Under the pieces are notes generated by a model. That model ran no database searches. It had not been told where the DNA came from and saw only the letters and a program-made list of their open reading frames with translations. A program made the position numbers and the translations under genes. Source: Candidatus Eisenbacteria bacterium (GTDB lineage: Bacteria > Desulfobacterota > Binatia > DP-6). Taken from it: DNA of 64,000 nt. How positions within the stretch are numbered: position 1 is the first letter of the stretch; each line of letters starts with the position of its first letter. Location of the stretch: assembly GCA_035577985.1 (NCBI GenBank), contig DATJZY010000132.1:1-64000 (forward strand). The letters run 5' to 3'. Below are positions 31,445-40,130 of the stretch, in pieces.

Positions 31445-33880
31445 ATGCAGCTCGGACGGCTTCGATTCGCACTCGCGCTGGCCCTCGTGGCCCGCGGCGT
31501 GTGTGCGCAGGACGCCCCGACGGTCCCGGTTGCCCCGACGTCGACGACCCTCCCGCTCACGGCGATCGCACCGTCCGATCTTCCGGCGCAGATCGAGCGG
31601 ACGAACGCCGAGCTGCGCGAATGGGAGACGCGCCTCACGCCGACCCCGGAGCAGATGGAGATCGAGCAGAAGCTTCCGCGGCTGCGCCAGGATCTCCTCG
31701 AGCTCACCGCCCACCCGCTCGAGAACCTGATCGACGTCGCGCCACGGGAGCTCGAGGACGTCCAGCGACAGTGGGAGATCGCGCGCGATCAGCTCGCCGC
31801 GTGGGGCGAGACGATCGCGAAGCGCACCCAGGGCTTCGAGATCGGCCTCGCGCGCTTGCGCGAGCTCGACGAGATCTGGGGGCGCACCGCGACGTCGGCT
31901 GCGCAGGAGAAGCTTCCCGACGCCGTCATCCACGAGATCGGAAGCGTGCGCACCGCCATCAGACAGATGCAAGGACGCGCGAAGGACCAACGCGACCGCC
32001 TCGTCACGCTCGGCAGCCAGATCGGCGCTCTGCAGGGCACGGTCGTCGACGGGATGGCGGCGGTGCAGGCGGCCGCGGCCCGCCTGCACGCGGACCTGCT
32101 CACGGCCGACGAGCCGCCGTTGTGGACCGTGCTGGGCACGGAGTCCGGGACGGAGCCGGTCGCGAAAACACTCGCCCGGACCGGGCAGCGCGTCGGCGCG
32201 CAGCTCGTCGTCACCATGCGCGCCCAACGCGGTCGCATCGCATTCGAGCTCACGACTCTGGCGCTGCTGCTGGCGATGATGCTCGCGGTGCGCCGCAGAT
32301 CGCGCGCGTGGCCCGCAGACGACCCTGCGCTGGCCCCGGTGCACGTCATCGCCGCGCGTCCGTACTCCTCCGTGCTCATCCTGGGGATGGTCGTGCGATC
32401 GTTCACCATCGGGACGGTTCCACTCGTGGTGGGCGAAGTGTCCGCCCTTCTGGCCTTGGCTCCCCTCCTCTGCCTGCTCTACGACCGCCTGCACGGCAGG
32501 CTGCGCACGCTCGTTCCCCTCACCGCGGCGCTCTTCGCCCTGGTGCTCGTGCGGCGCGCCCTCCCCATCGGCTCTGCGGAGGCGCGCCTCCTCCTCGCCT
32601 TCGAGAACCTGTCGATCGTGTGCTGGGTCCTCTGGGCCGTGCGTCCGACCCAGGTCGCCGAGCTGCAGCTCTCCCCGTTGCGCCAGCGGGGGCTCCTCTA
32701 CGGCAGCCGCGTGGTCGCGATGCTGCTGGCGGTCTCCCTCGTGTCCAACCTCATCGGCAACGTGACACTCGCGCTGGTTACCAGCCGGGCCGTCGTGGGA
32801 TCGGCCTACCTGGCGCTGCTCGTGGTCGAGATCCGGCGCGTGCTCACCGCGCTCGTGGTCGCGGCGCTCCACGCGCCGGGGTCGATCGCGATCAAGGCGA
32901 TCGCGAACCACGCGCCCGTCCTCCAACGCCATCTCGTCGGAGGGATCCGGCTCGCGACTGCGATCGGCTGGGTGTTCGGCACACTCGATCTCACCGGCTT
33001 CCTGTCTCCGGTCGTCGCCGCCGGACGGGGGATCCTCGCGGCAAGGCTCGAGATCGGTGCGCTCTCGTTCGCGGCGAGCGACCTGATCGCCCTCGCCGTC
33101 ACCATCTGGCTGTCGATGATCGTGGCACGTCTGGTGCGGTTCGTCCTCGAGGACGACGTCCTGCCGCACATGGATCTACCGCGCGGCGTCCCGAGCGCGA
33201 TCTCGGCCGCAGCCAACTACACCGTCCTGCTGATCGGCTTCCTGCTGGCCCTGTCGGCCGCCGGCCTCGATCTCGGCCGGATCACGATCCTCGCTGGCGC
33301 GTTCGGCGTCGGGATCGGCTTCGGCCTGCAGAACGTCGTCAACAACTTCGTCTCGGGTCTGATCCTGCTCGTCGAGCGACCGATCCGCCTCGGCGACGTG
33401 ATCGAGTTCGGCGGCGTCAGCGGATGGGTGAGCCGCATCGGCATCCGCTCGAGCACCATCGCGACCTTCGACGGCGCGGAGGTGATCGTGCCGAACGCCT
33501 CGCTGATCTCCGATCGCGTGACCAACTGGACGTTCTCCGCGAGCCAGCGCCGCGTCGAGGTGCGCATCGGCGTCGCGTACGGCAACGAGCCGACGGCGAT
33601 CCTGGCGATCCTCCAGCGGGTCGCGACCGCGCAGGAAGACGTCCTGCGCCAACCCGCGCCGCAGGCCCTCTTCCTCGGCTTCGGCGACACGACCCTCAAC
33701 TTCGTCGTCCAGGCGTGGACGAGCAGCTACGATCTGGCGACCATCGTCACGAGCCGGCTCGGGGTGGCCATCTATGGCGCCCTGCGCGAGGCCGGCGTGG
33801 CGATTCCCGTCGTGCAGCGCGACGCGCGCGCACGTCCCGCCGACGCGCAGCCTACGCCGCCGCCAGCGAAGCCAGCCTGA
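31445..33880 (+). CDS. Large MscS-family mechanosensitive channel
   Basis: An 811-residue protein of the large MscS class. A signal peptide (MQLGRLRFALALALVARGVC) is followed by a Thr/Pro-rich linker, a periplasmic helical and coiled region to about residue 270, many membrane helices to about 620, and the C-terminal MscS pore and beta domain: 'GAFGVGIGFGLQNVVNNFVS' (pore helix TM3, near 624-643) and 'ERPIRLGDVIEFGGVSGWVS'. It would release solutes on hypo-osmotic shock. The ATG at 31445 was chosen because it gives the signal peptide. Its stop nearly touches the convergent binding-protein gene. Confidence 0.9.
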   Translation: MQLGRLRFALALALVARGVCAQDAPTVPVAPTSTTLPLTAIAPSDLPAQIERTNAELREWETRLTPTPEQMEIEQKLPRLRQDLLELTAHPLENLIDVAPRELEDVQRQWEIARDQLAAWGETIAKRTQGFEIGLARLRELDEIWGRTATSAAQEKLPDAVIHEIGSVRTAIRQMQGRAKDQRDRLVTLGSQIGALQGTVVDGMAAVQAAAARLHADLLTADEPPLWTVLGTESGTEPVAKTLARTGQRVGAQLVVTMRAQRGRIAFELTTLALLLAMMLAVRRRSRAWPADDPALAPVHVIAARPYSSVLILGMVVRSFTIGTVPLVVGEVSALLALAPLLCLLYDRLHGRLRTLVPLTAALFALVLVRRALPIGSAEARLLLAFENLSIVCWVLWAVRPTQVAELQLSPLRQRGLLYGSRVVAMLLAVSLVSNLIGNVTLALVTSRAVVGSAYLALLVVEIRRVLTALVVAALHAPGSIAIKAIANHAPVLQRHLVGGIRLATAIGWVFGTLDLTGFLSPVVAAGRGILAARLEIGALSFAASDLIALAVTIWLSMIVARLVRFVLEDDVLPHMDLPRGVPSAISAAANYTVLLIGFLLALSAAGLDLGRITILAGAFGVGIGFGLQNVVNNFVSGLILLVERPIRLGDVIEFGGVSGWVSRIGIRSSTIATFDGAEVIVPNASLISDRVTNWTFSASQRRVEVRIGVAYGNEPTAILAILQRVATAQEDVLRQPAPQALFLGFGDTTLNFVVQAWTSSYDLATIVTSRLGVAIYGALREAGVAIPVVQRDARARPADAQPTPPPAKPA

Positions 33881-33881
33881 T

Positions 33882-35000
33882 CTATCGCCTGAGCGACCCG
33901 CCGGCCGGGTCGTGGAAGTCGACGAACACCGTCCGGCCGCGCTCGATCCGTCGCAGCAGCAGCCAGTCGCCCTTGTAGGCCTTGTGGTCGTAGGGGCCGA
34001 GGCTCATGTGCGTGCGCGGGCCGCCGTTCGCGGCCGGAAGCATGCGCACCTTCTCCAGCCCCTCCTTCACGCCCTTCGGCGTGAGCACGTTCGCGCGGGC
34101 GAGCCCCTCGGAGACGAGGCGCGCCGTATCGTACGTGAGCGCCGTCACCGTGTGGTCGCGCCGCTTGCCCGTCTTCGCCGCGACGCGGTCGAAGAGCGGC
34201 TTGAGCAGCGGGTTCGCCTCGCACATCTGATCGACGCCCACCCATCCTTCGAGCGCCGTCATCCATTCGGGCTTGGCGTAACAGAACTGGAAGGCCGTCG
34301 TCATGACGCGTGGCGGGTTCCAGCCGAGGTTCTTGAACATGGGAGCCATGAGGATGGTCGGGTAGCCGTAGCCGAGGTAGGCGAGGCAGTCGGGCTTCTG
34401 GTCGCGGATTTTGCGCAACACGCCTTCGAGATCGTCCGGGATCTGCGTCGTGTACGCCTCGATGAGAATGTCGAGCTTCTCCTTGGCGCAGTAGTAGCGG
34501 AAGTTCGTCGCGTACTCGACGCCGCCGGGGCTGATCTCGTGGATCATACCGACGGTCTTGAAGCCGCTGCGGCCGATCCACGTCGCCATGATCGCGGCTT
34601 CTTCCGCGAGCCCGCCGTTGCCCAGGTTGAAGCAGTACTCGCCGAAGTAGCGATCGGTGCCGGTCCACGTGATCGCGGGCACGGCGGCGCGGTCGATCAC
34701 GGGCGCGAGCGCGATCGAGTTGTCGGTGATGAGCGGACCGATCGTGCACAGGACGCCCTGGCTCACGAGCTCCAGGTAGCCGTCGATCGTGTTCTTCGCC
34801 TCCAGACGCGGCAGGCCGATGGCCTCCTTCACGAGAAGCTCCACCGGCCGCAGGATCGTGCCGCTTTCCAGCGCCTCGTCGAACGTGAACCGCAGGCAGG
34901 CGAGAAAGTCCTCTTTCGTTCCCATGTCGAGATCGATGAGAACGCCGACCTTGGTGGGTGCGAACGCGAGCCCATGGGGCGTCTTGCGAGTGTCGGCCAT
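33882..35000 (-). CDS. Branched-chain-amino-acid-type periplasmic binding protein without signal peptide
   Basis: A 372-residue protein with the type-1 periplasmic-binding (LivJ-like) fold: 'KVGVLIDLDMG' at the start, 'CTIGPLITDNSIALAPVIDR' near 100 and 'TVGMIHEISPGGVEYATNF' near 150. The family binds amino acids, amides or aromatic acids for ABC importers. The N-terminus (MADTRKTPHGLAFAPTK) is charged and no signal peptide can be found in any in-frame extension. No permease or ATPase gene is near. It may be a cytoplasmic ligand sensor or use another export route. Confidence 0.8.
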   Translation of the reverse strand: MADTRKTPHGLAFAPTKVGVLIDLDMGTKEDFLACLRFTFDEALESGTILRPVELLVKEAIGLPRLEAKNTIDGYLELVSQGVLCTIGPLITDNSIALAPVIDRAAVPAITWTGTDRYFGEYCFNLGNGGLAEEAAIMATWIGRSGFKTVGMIHEISPGGVEYATNFRYYCAKEKLDILIEAYTTQIPDDLEGVLRKIRDQKPDCLAYLGYGYPTILMAPMFKNLGWNPPRVMTTAFQFCYAKPEWMTALEGWVGVDQMCEANPLLKPLFDRVAAKTGKRRDHTVTALTYDTARLVSEGLARANVLTPKGVKEGLEKVRMLPAANGGPRTHMSLGPYDHKAYKGDWLLLRRIERGRTVFVDFHDPAGGSLRR

Positions 35001-35192
35001 GCCCGCGAGCTACACTGCCTGGTTGCGGTCTGACAAGGGTCATCGCGCCGTCACATCGGCGTCGATCGGCGGTCACGCAACTGCGCCGATGCTTGCGCAC
35101 CTGGCGCGGCGTCACGGACTCGCCATCGAACTAGCATGATCACGCCATCGATTTCGCTCGACTTCCTCTCGAAGAGAACCGACCCTGTGTGT

Positions 35193-35921
35193 ATGACATC
35201 ACGCGCTCGTCGCTTCCGGCTGCAATCGTACCTCGCCAGCACGGCCGCCGACGTCCGGGCGGCCCAGCGCCTGCGCTGGCGCGTCTTCTCACAGGAGCTC
35301 GGGGCGCAGCTCCCGGCGGTCGGCGTAGACGAAGACCGCTTCGACGCCTACTGCGACCACCTACTGGTGCGCGACGTGGTGGACGGCGAGGTGGTCGGGA
35401 CCTACCGCATCCTGTCGGCCGCGCAGGCGGCGAAGGCGGGCGGCTTCTACTCCGAGACCGAGTTCGAGCTGGGTGCTCTGCGCGACCTTCCCGGCCTCGT
35501 CGAGCTCGGGCGCGCCTGCGTCCACCCGCGCTATCGCGACGGCGCCGTGCTCTCCTTCCTGTGGTCGTCGCTCGCGCGCCACATCCACGGCGCGGGCTAC
35601 GAGCACGTGATCGGATGCGCCAGCGTCCCGGTCGCCGACGGCGGCCACGGCGCGGCGAGCCTCTACACCCGCCTCGCCCGCGAGCATCTGGGGCCGCCCG
35701 CCTGGCGCGTGCGACCGCACCACCCGCTGCCGATCGGCGAGCTCGACTGCGACACGGATGCCGTGCTCCCGCCGCTCGTGCGCGGCTATCTCCGCATGGG
35801 AGCGTGGATGTGCGGCCCGCCCGCATGGGACCGCGAGTTCGGCACGGCCGACATCCTGCTCCTCCTGCCGATGTCGCGCATGCGCCAGCGCTTCCGGCAG
35901 CACTTCCTGCGCGCCGCATGA
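35193..35921 (+). CDS. olsB: Ornithine lipid N-acyltransferase OlsB-like
   Basis: A 242-residue GNAT-type acyltransferase of the OlsB family. Visible blocks are 'AQRLRWRVFSQELGA' (about 24-38), 'DAYCDHLLVRD' and 'ELGRACVHPRYRDG'. OlsB joins a 3-hydroxyacyl group from ACP to the alpha-amino group of ornithine, the first step of ornithine-lipid synthesis. An upstream ATG (35136) is in frame but lacks a ribosome site and family sequence; neither start has a strong Shine-Dalgarno. Its stop overlaps the start of the olsA-like gene (ATGA), the expected partner. Confidence 0.85.
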   Translation: MTSRARRFRLQSYLASTAADVRAAQRLRWRVFSQELGAQLPAVGVDEDRFDAYCDHLLVRDVVDGEVVGTYRILSAAQAAKAGGFYSETEFELGALRDLPGLVELGRACVHPRYRDGAVLSFLWSSLARHIHGAGYEHVIGCASVPVADGGHGAASLYTRLAREHLGPPAWRVRPHHPLPIGELDCDTDAVLPPLVRGYLRMGAWMCGPPAWDREFGTADILLLLPMSRMRQRFRQHFLRAA

Positions 35922-36688
35922 TCGGACGTCTCGCCACCGCGCTCGCCGCGTTCGTCCGGACGTGGTTCGCCGCCCGGGTGGTCGCCCCGCGACTCGACCC
36001 CGTCCGGCGGCGCCACCTCTCGCGACGCCTCGCGGCGCGGACGCTGCGCGACCTCGGGCTCACGGCCCGGATCCGCGGCGAGCGGCCGCTGGCGCACCGG
36101 CCGAGCCTCATCGTCGCCAACCACGTCTCCTGGGTCGACGTGCAGGCGATCGGGGCCATCGTCACGGCGCGATTCGTGGCCAAGTCGGAGACGCGGCGCT
36201 GGCCGATCCTCGGCACGATCGCGCGCGGCTTCGACACCTTCTTCCTCGTCCGCACGAGCTGCCGCGACGCCGCGCGCGTCGTCCGGCGGGTCGCGGCGGC
36301 GCTCGCCGCCGGCGATTCGGTGGTCGTGTTCCCGGAGGGGACGACGACCCTCGGCGCCGAGCTCCTCCGCTTCTACCCGGCGTTCTTCCAGGCGGCGATC
36401 GACGCCGGTGTCCCGGTGCAACCGGTGGCGGTGCGCTATCTCGGCTGCGACCGCCAGCGCACCGAGGCGCCCGCCTTCGTGGGCGACACCACGTTCGCGC
36501 AGTCGCTCGCCCGGATCGTCGGGACGCGCGGGCTCGAGGTCGAGGTCGCCTTCGGCTCGCCGATCGACCCGCGCGGCCGGACGCGACGCCAGCTCGCGGC
36601 CGCGGCGCACGAGACCATCGGCGGGCTGCTCGGTCTGCCGAGACGCGACGCACCCGGCTCGCTCGATCCCCTGCGGCGCGCCGCCTGA
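35918..36688 (+). CDS. olsA: Lyso-ornithine lipid O-acyltransferase OlsA-like (PlsC family)
   Basis: A 256-residue 1-acylglycerol-3-phosphate acyltransferase-type protein with a hydrophobic N-terminus. The catalytic H(x4)D is NHVSWVD (His69, Asp74) and FPEGTTT (about 140-146) is the acceptor-binding motif. Next to olsB it most likely adds the second fatty acid to lyso-ornithine lipid, giving a phosphate-free membrane lipid. It could also act on lysophosphatidate. Four-base overlap with olsB shows coupling. Confidence 0.85.
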   Translation: MIGRLATALAAFVRTWFAARVVAPRLDPVRRRHLSRRLAARTLRDLGLTARIRGERPLAHRPSLIVANHVSWVDVQAIGAIVTARFVAKSETRRWPILGTIARGFDTFFLVRTSCRDAARVVRRVAAALAAGDSVVVFPEGTTTLGAELLRFYPAFFQAAIDAGVPVQPVAVRYLGCDRQRTEAPAFVGDTTFAQSLARIVGTRGLEVEVAFGSPIDPRGRTRRQLAAAAHETIGGLLGLPRRDAPGSLDPLRRAA

Positions 36689-36844
36689 CGTCCCGCGGGT
36701 TGCGGCGCGACGCGAGCATGCTACGACCGGCCTGGCCTGGAGAGCTCGCTTCGCATCCTGGTCCTGTGGACGACTCGGCTCGCGGCCGCGATCGTCGTCG
36801 CGACGCTCGGCGCGGTCGTCCTCTTCAAGTTCGTCGATCCCCCG

Positions 36845-37417
36845 GTGACGCCGCTCATGATCCGGAATGCGTTCGCGTCCGGCGTGACGAAGCGGTGGGC
36901 CGACCTGGACCGCATCTCGCCGCGCCTCGTGCGCGCGGTCGTCGCGTCGGAGGATGCCCGCTTCTTCGAGCACGGCGGCGTCGACTGGGACGCCATCCGG
37001 CGCGCCCGCGACTACAACGCGAAGCACGGCGACGAGCCGCGCCGCGGCGGCAGCACGATCACCATGCAGTGCTCGCGCAACCTCTTTCTCTGGCAAGGCA
37101 AGAGCTACGTACGCAAGGCGCTCGAGGTCGGCCTCGCGTATCTCATGGAGCTCATGTGGAGCAAGCAACGCATCCTCGAGGTGTACTTGAACGTCATCGA
37201 ATGGGGCCCGGGTCTCTACGGCGCCGAAGCCGCATCGCACGCCGCCTTCGGCGTCCCCGCCTCCGCCCTCGACTCCCACCAAGCCGCGCTCCTGGCGGCG
37301 ACGCTCCCCAATCCCCTTCGCTGGAGCGCCGCACGACCCTCGCGCTACGTGCTCGCCCGCGCCGCCACCATCGAACGCCGCGCCGAACAGATCCACCTGC
37401 CGGCCGTCGACCGCTAG
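36845..37417 (+). CDS. mtgA: Monofunctional peptidoglycan glycosyltransferase MtgA (start uncertain)
   Basis: From the GTG at 36845 there are 190 residues covering the glycosyltransferase-51 domain: 'VVASEDARFFEHGGVDWDAI' (catalytic Glu), 'RRGGSTITMQCSRNLFL' and 'LEVYLNVIEWGPGLYG'. It polymerises lipid II into glycan strands. The membrane anchor expected in MtgA is encoded in the same frame just upstream (codons from about 36737, including 'LVLWTTRLAAAIVVATLGA'), but no ATG, GTG or TTG is found between the olsA stop and 36845. A CTG start near 36737, or a base error next to the out-of-frame ATG at 36718, would explain this. Gene ends 23 bases before the second 126-bp element. Confidence 0.85.
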   Translation: MTPLMIRNAFASGVTKRWADLDRISPRLVRAVVASEDARFFEHGGVDWDAIRRARDYNAKHGDEPRRGGSTITMQCSRNLFLWQGKSYVRKALEVGLAYLMELMWSKQRILEVYLNVIEWGPGLYGAEAASHAAFGVPASALDSHQAALLAATLPNPLRWSAARPSRYVLARAATIERRAEQIHLPAVDR

Positions 37418-37440
37418 CGTCACGCGCAGCGCCCTGCGGC

Positions 37441-37566
37441 GTCGCGAGGTCGGGTGCAAGGCGGAGGCGCCTGCGAAGCGGCGCGACGAAACATGGGGCC
37501 GAGACGAGCCGAATGTTTTCCCGCGTGGCGGAGCCGAAGCCGAAGCCTTGCACCCGACCTCGCGGC
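37441..37566. repeat. 126-bp dispersed inverted-repeat element, copy B
   Basis: Same length and layout as copy A at 1527-1652. The arms are 37441-37462 and 37545-37566 (22 bases each, pairing except for one G-U position). The arm block is TGCAA here and GCCGA in copy A, with the matching change in the other arm (TTGCA against TCGGC). The 30 bases after the left arm and 17 before the right arm are identical to copy A; the middle 35 bases are not. It fills the gap between convergent genes, leaving 23 and 12 bases. Confidence 0.85.
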
Positions 37567-37578
37567 ACCGACAGCGCC

Positions 37579-38307
37579 CTACAGCACGAGTCCCGCGCCG
37601 CTCCCGCACTCGCAATGCTCGACGACCCGCGCGCGGAGCCCGCTAGCGTACCGCCGCGCTCCGACGACGATCTCGCCGGCCTCGACGTCCGTCGCAACAC
37701 CATCGAGGACGTGGAAGCAGCCCTTCGCGCACGAGCCGGCGACGAAGCTCGTCGCCTCCGCGACGGCGAGCCACGTCCGCTGCCACCCACCGAATCCGGG
37801 CGGCGGCGGTACCGGCGCAGCCGGCCTGCCGCGGGAGAGCCACACGATCCCCTTCCACCACGGCCGTTCCGCGGGTGGTGCCGCGGCGAAGAGGGCGGTC
37901 GTCGCCGCGCCCGGCTCCGCGATCAGCACGGTGGCCTGGACGCGATCGAAGAGCTCCCAGGCGGGCTTGGCCGCAGCTTCACTTTCGATCGTCCCGAGCG
38001 GAACGTCGAGCGCGCCGATGGCTTCGATGACGTCGCCGACGAGGAGCGCGCCGGGCGTCACGAGCGCGCCGGGCAGCGTGTTCGCGACCCGCATCCCCGG
38101 CGCGATGCCGAAGCTGCGCAAGAGACGCGCACCGGCGTCGACCTCGGCCGCGAGCTGCGTCGCCGTCCACCCGAGGAGCAAGAGGTCGTCGCCCGAGCCG
38201 GTCGCGCCCACCCGCACGGGCGGATCGTCGGGCGCAAAGCCGTGGCGACCCCAGGGCGGGCGCGCGAGCTGATCGGCAACGAGGTCGGCGCGGCGAACGA
38301 CGGACAT
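37579..38307 (-). CDS. Truncated PaaK/AMP-ligase-like protein
   Basis: A 242-residue protein that resembles the middle of phenylacetate-CoA ligase proteins: 'LLRSFGIAPGMRVANTLPGA' (about 72-91) and 'AWELFDRVQATVLIAEPG' follow the family layout. The ATP loop is reduced to 'VGATGSGDDLLLLG', and the family's C-terminal domain is short (ends CECGSGAGLVL). The usual family length is about 430. It may be a degenerate paralogue or a small binding subunit. The ATG at 38307 is preferred to an upstream in-frame ATG (38337) as the extension is Arg/Pro-rich. No operon partner is evident. Confidence 0.6.
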   Translation of the reverse strand: MSVVRRADLVADQLARPPWGRHGFAPDDPPVRVGATGSGDDLLLLGWTATQLAAEVDAGARLLRSFGIAPGMRVANTLPGALVTPGALLVGDVIEAIGALDVPLGTIESEAAAKPAWELFDRVQATVLIAEPGAATTALFAAAPPAERPWWKGIVWLSRGRPAAPVPPPPGFGGWQRTWLAVAEATSFVAGSCAKGCFHVLDGVATDVEAGEIVVGARRYASGLRARVVEHCECGSGAGLVL

Positions 38308-38384
38308 GCGGCCCGGGGTTCTATCGCGGCCGGGCAATCGACCTCAATCGCGCCCGCGCGGCGAGGCGGTCGCGTGGCCCGCCC

Positions 38385-39167
38385 TCACTCGAACGGGTTC
38401 GCGAGATTGAACTGCGCGCCGAGCTTCGCGTAGTCGACGCCGGGTCGGCGTTCGTACTCGGGCGGGAAGAGCTCGCGCTTTCGCGCGTAGTAGTCCGCGC
38501 GGTGGTCGCCGGCCGAAGCGGGGTTGAAGGTCATGTAGTAGGTGCGCCGCGAGGTTTGCGAGTCGTTGCGTCCGGACCAGTGCGGCACCCAGGCGTCGAA
38601 CACGATGACGTCGCCCGGCTCGGCGAGAAGCGGCGTCGACACGAGGCGCTCGAGCACGTCGGCGCGAACCGTCCCGTCGGGATTCTGCGGGAGGATCTTC
38701 CGCTCGCACGCATCGAGCGCCATCACGAGGCACCCGTTGTCGAGCGTGAAGGGATCGACCGGCACCATGAGCGTCAGGTGGTGGCGCACGCCGAAGTTGA
38801 CGTAGGCGGGCGCGTCCTGATGCGGCGTGAAGGCGGCGCCGCCCGGATACTTGAAGTTGATCTTGTCCTTGAAGAGGACGACCGGCTCGCCGCAGCACTC
38901 CGCGAGGACCTCGAGGATGCGCCCCTTGGTGAGAACGGTCGCGAGCCCCGCGTGGTAGGGCACGAAGTTCTCGATGCGGGCGAGCATCTTCCCGTCGCCG
39001 CCCGGACGCTTCTCGTAGTAGCGCATCCACTTGCCGGGCGTCTCGGGCCAGGCGGTGATCTCGTCGGTCCAGCGGACGAGGTCCGCCGTCTCCTGCGCGG
39101 ACAGGAACTTCGGCAGCCGGACGAATCCGTGCCGCGCGAACTGCTCCTTCGATGCCGCGTCGAGCAT
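38385..39167 (-). CDS. Phytanoyl-CoA dioxygenase family protein
   Basis: A 260-residue Fe(II)/2-oxoglutarate oxygenase of the PhyH family. The iron site is visible as H-x-D in PHQDAPAY (residues about 145-152) and the distal His in VPHWSGRN (about 206-213); an Arg nearby (SRRTYY) fits 2-oxoglutarate binding. The family hydroxylates or halogenates acyl, amino acid or other substrates. The ATG at 39167 has GAGGAG 7 bases upstream. It lies alone and diverges from the GFA gene across a 199-bp gap. Confidence 0.9.
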   Translation of the reverse strand: MLDAASKEQFARHGFVRLPKFLSAQETADLVRWTDEITAWPETPGKWMRYYEKRPGGDGKMLARIENFVPYHAGLATVLTKGRILEVLAECCGEPVVLFKDKINFKYPGGAAFTPHQDAPAYVNFGVRHHLTLMVPVDPFTLDNGCLVMALDACERKILPQNPDGTVRADVLERLVSTPLLAEPGDVIVFDAWVPHWSGRNDSQTSRRTYYMTFNPASAGDHRADYYARKRELFPPEYERRPGVDYAKLGAQFNLANPFE

Positions 39168-39366
39168 GACGCTCTCCTCGCATCCTGAGGGCGTCGTGTC
39201 CACTGACCACACGGTCGACGCAGCGAGGGGCCGATCGCTGCCCGCATCACGATCGTGTCGCGCGTGCTGGTGCGTGCCGATCGCGAGACCGCGACGTCGA
39301 CCGATTGGCGGCGCATCTCTTGAGGCAGCAGCGAGCCCACGCTAGGCAGGCACGAGGAGGCCAGCC

Positions 39367-39834
39367 ATGGTTGCACTTCCCCTCGTCGGCGGCTGCCAAT
39401 GCGGAGCGCTGCGGTACGCGATCACGCAGCCGCCGTTGATGGTCTACAACTGCCACTGCACCAATTGTCGGACCATCGGGGGCGGCGCCTTCTCCACGCC
39501 GGCGACGGTCCTGGAATCGAGCTTCGCGTTCACCCGAGGCGAGCCGCGCGTCTTCGAGTGGACGTCGGACGCCGGCAATCGGCGCTTCGGGTGGTTCTGC
39601 GGCGATTGCGGTAGCCGGATCGCCCACGGGCAGATTCCCGGCGGAGGCGTCCTCAGCGTGCGCAGCGGCACCCTCGACGACACGAGCTGGGTCGAGCCGG
39701 TGGGGGACATCTGGACGCGGAGCGCGCTGCCGTGGGTCGTGCTCTCGAACGAGCGGCTGCAAACCCCGCAACAGCCGACGGACTACGCGCCGTTCATCGA
39801 GCGGTTCCGCGCGCAGGGCCGGTTTCCGAGCTGA
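39367..39834 (+). CDS. GFA-type (glutathione-dependent formaldehyde-activating) zinc protein
   Basis: A 155-residue GFA-family protein with the zinc-binding pattern GGCQCGALRY (residues 8-17), 'YNCHCTNCRT' and FCGDCGSRI (about 78-86). The fold binds zinc and thiol adducts; the prototype speeds addition of formaldehyde to glutathione, though many family members act on other substrates. It starts with an ATG after GAGGAGG. Downstream are 296 bases with only a doubtful ORF. Confidence 0.9.
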   Translation: MVALPLVGGCQCGALRYAITQPPLMVYNCHCTNCRTIGGGAFSTPATVLESSFAFTRGEPRVFEWTSDAGNRRFGWFCGDCGSRIAHGQIPGGGVLSVRSGTLDDTSWVEPVGDIWTRSALPWVVLSNERLQTPQQPTDYAPFIERFRAQGRFPS

Positions 39835-39883
39835 TCGCCGGTTCCCATGCCGACCCTCTGCTGGCACCCGCCGCGCGCCTGGT

Positions 39884-40073
39884 GATGATCGGTCGCTTCA
39901 AGGCGATGAACGTGCAGGCGCTCGCCGACCACTTCGCCACGAAGTACCACTGGAACGAGGCCGAGGAAGCACGCGTCCGAGCCGCTGCGCGACTGGCGCG
40001 ACCGGACCTATCGGTCGCACCGCGGGCGGCGTGTCGAGCCCACCGCGGCGTGAGCGTCTCCGGGTGCCATTGA
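39884..40073 (+). pseudogene. Short ORF of doubtful status
   Basis: From ATG 39884, a 62-residue frame (MIGRFKAMNVQALADHFATK, then Ala/Arg-rich) fills much of the gap between the GFA gene and the next secreted gene. The first 35 residues look protein-like (KYHWNEAEEARVR) and the rest does not. No ribosome site is seen. It may be the remnant of a larger gene or not coding at all. Confidence 0.25.
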
Positions 40074-40130
40074 CCACTCGGTGGATCGCAGGGTACGGAC
40101 AGCGCCGGGTTTTTCTCAGGGAGGATGCGC

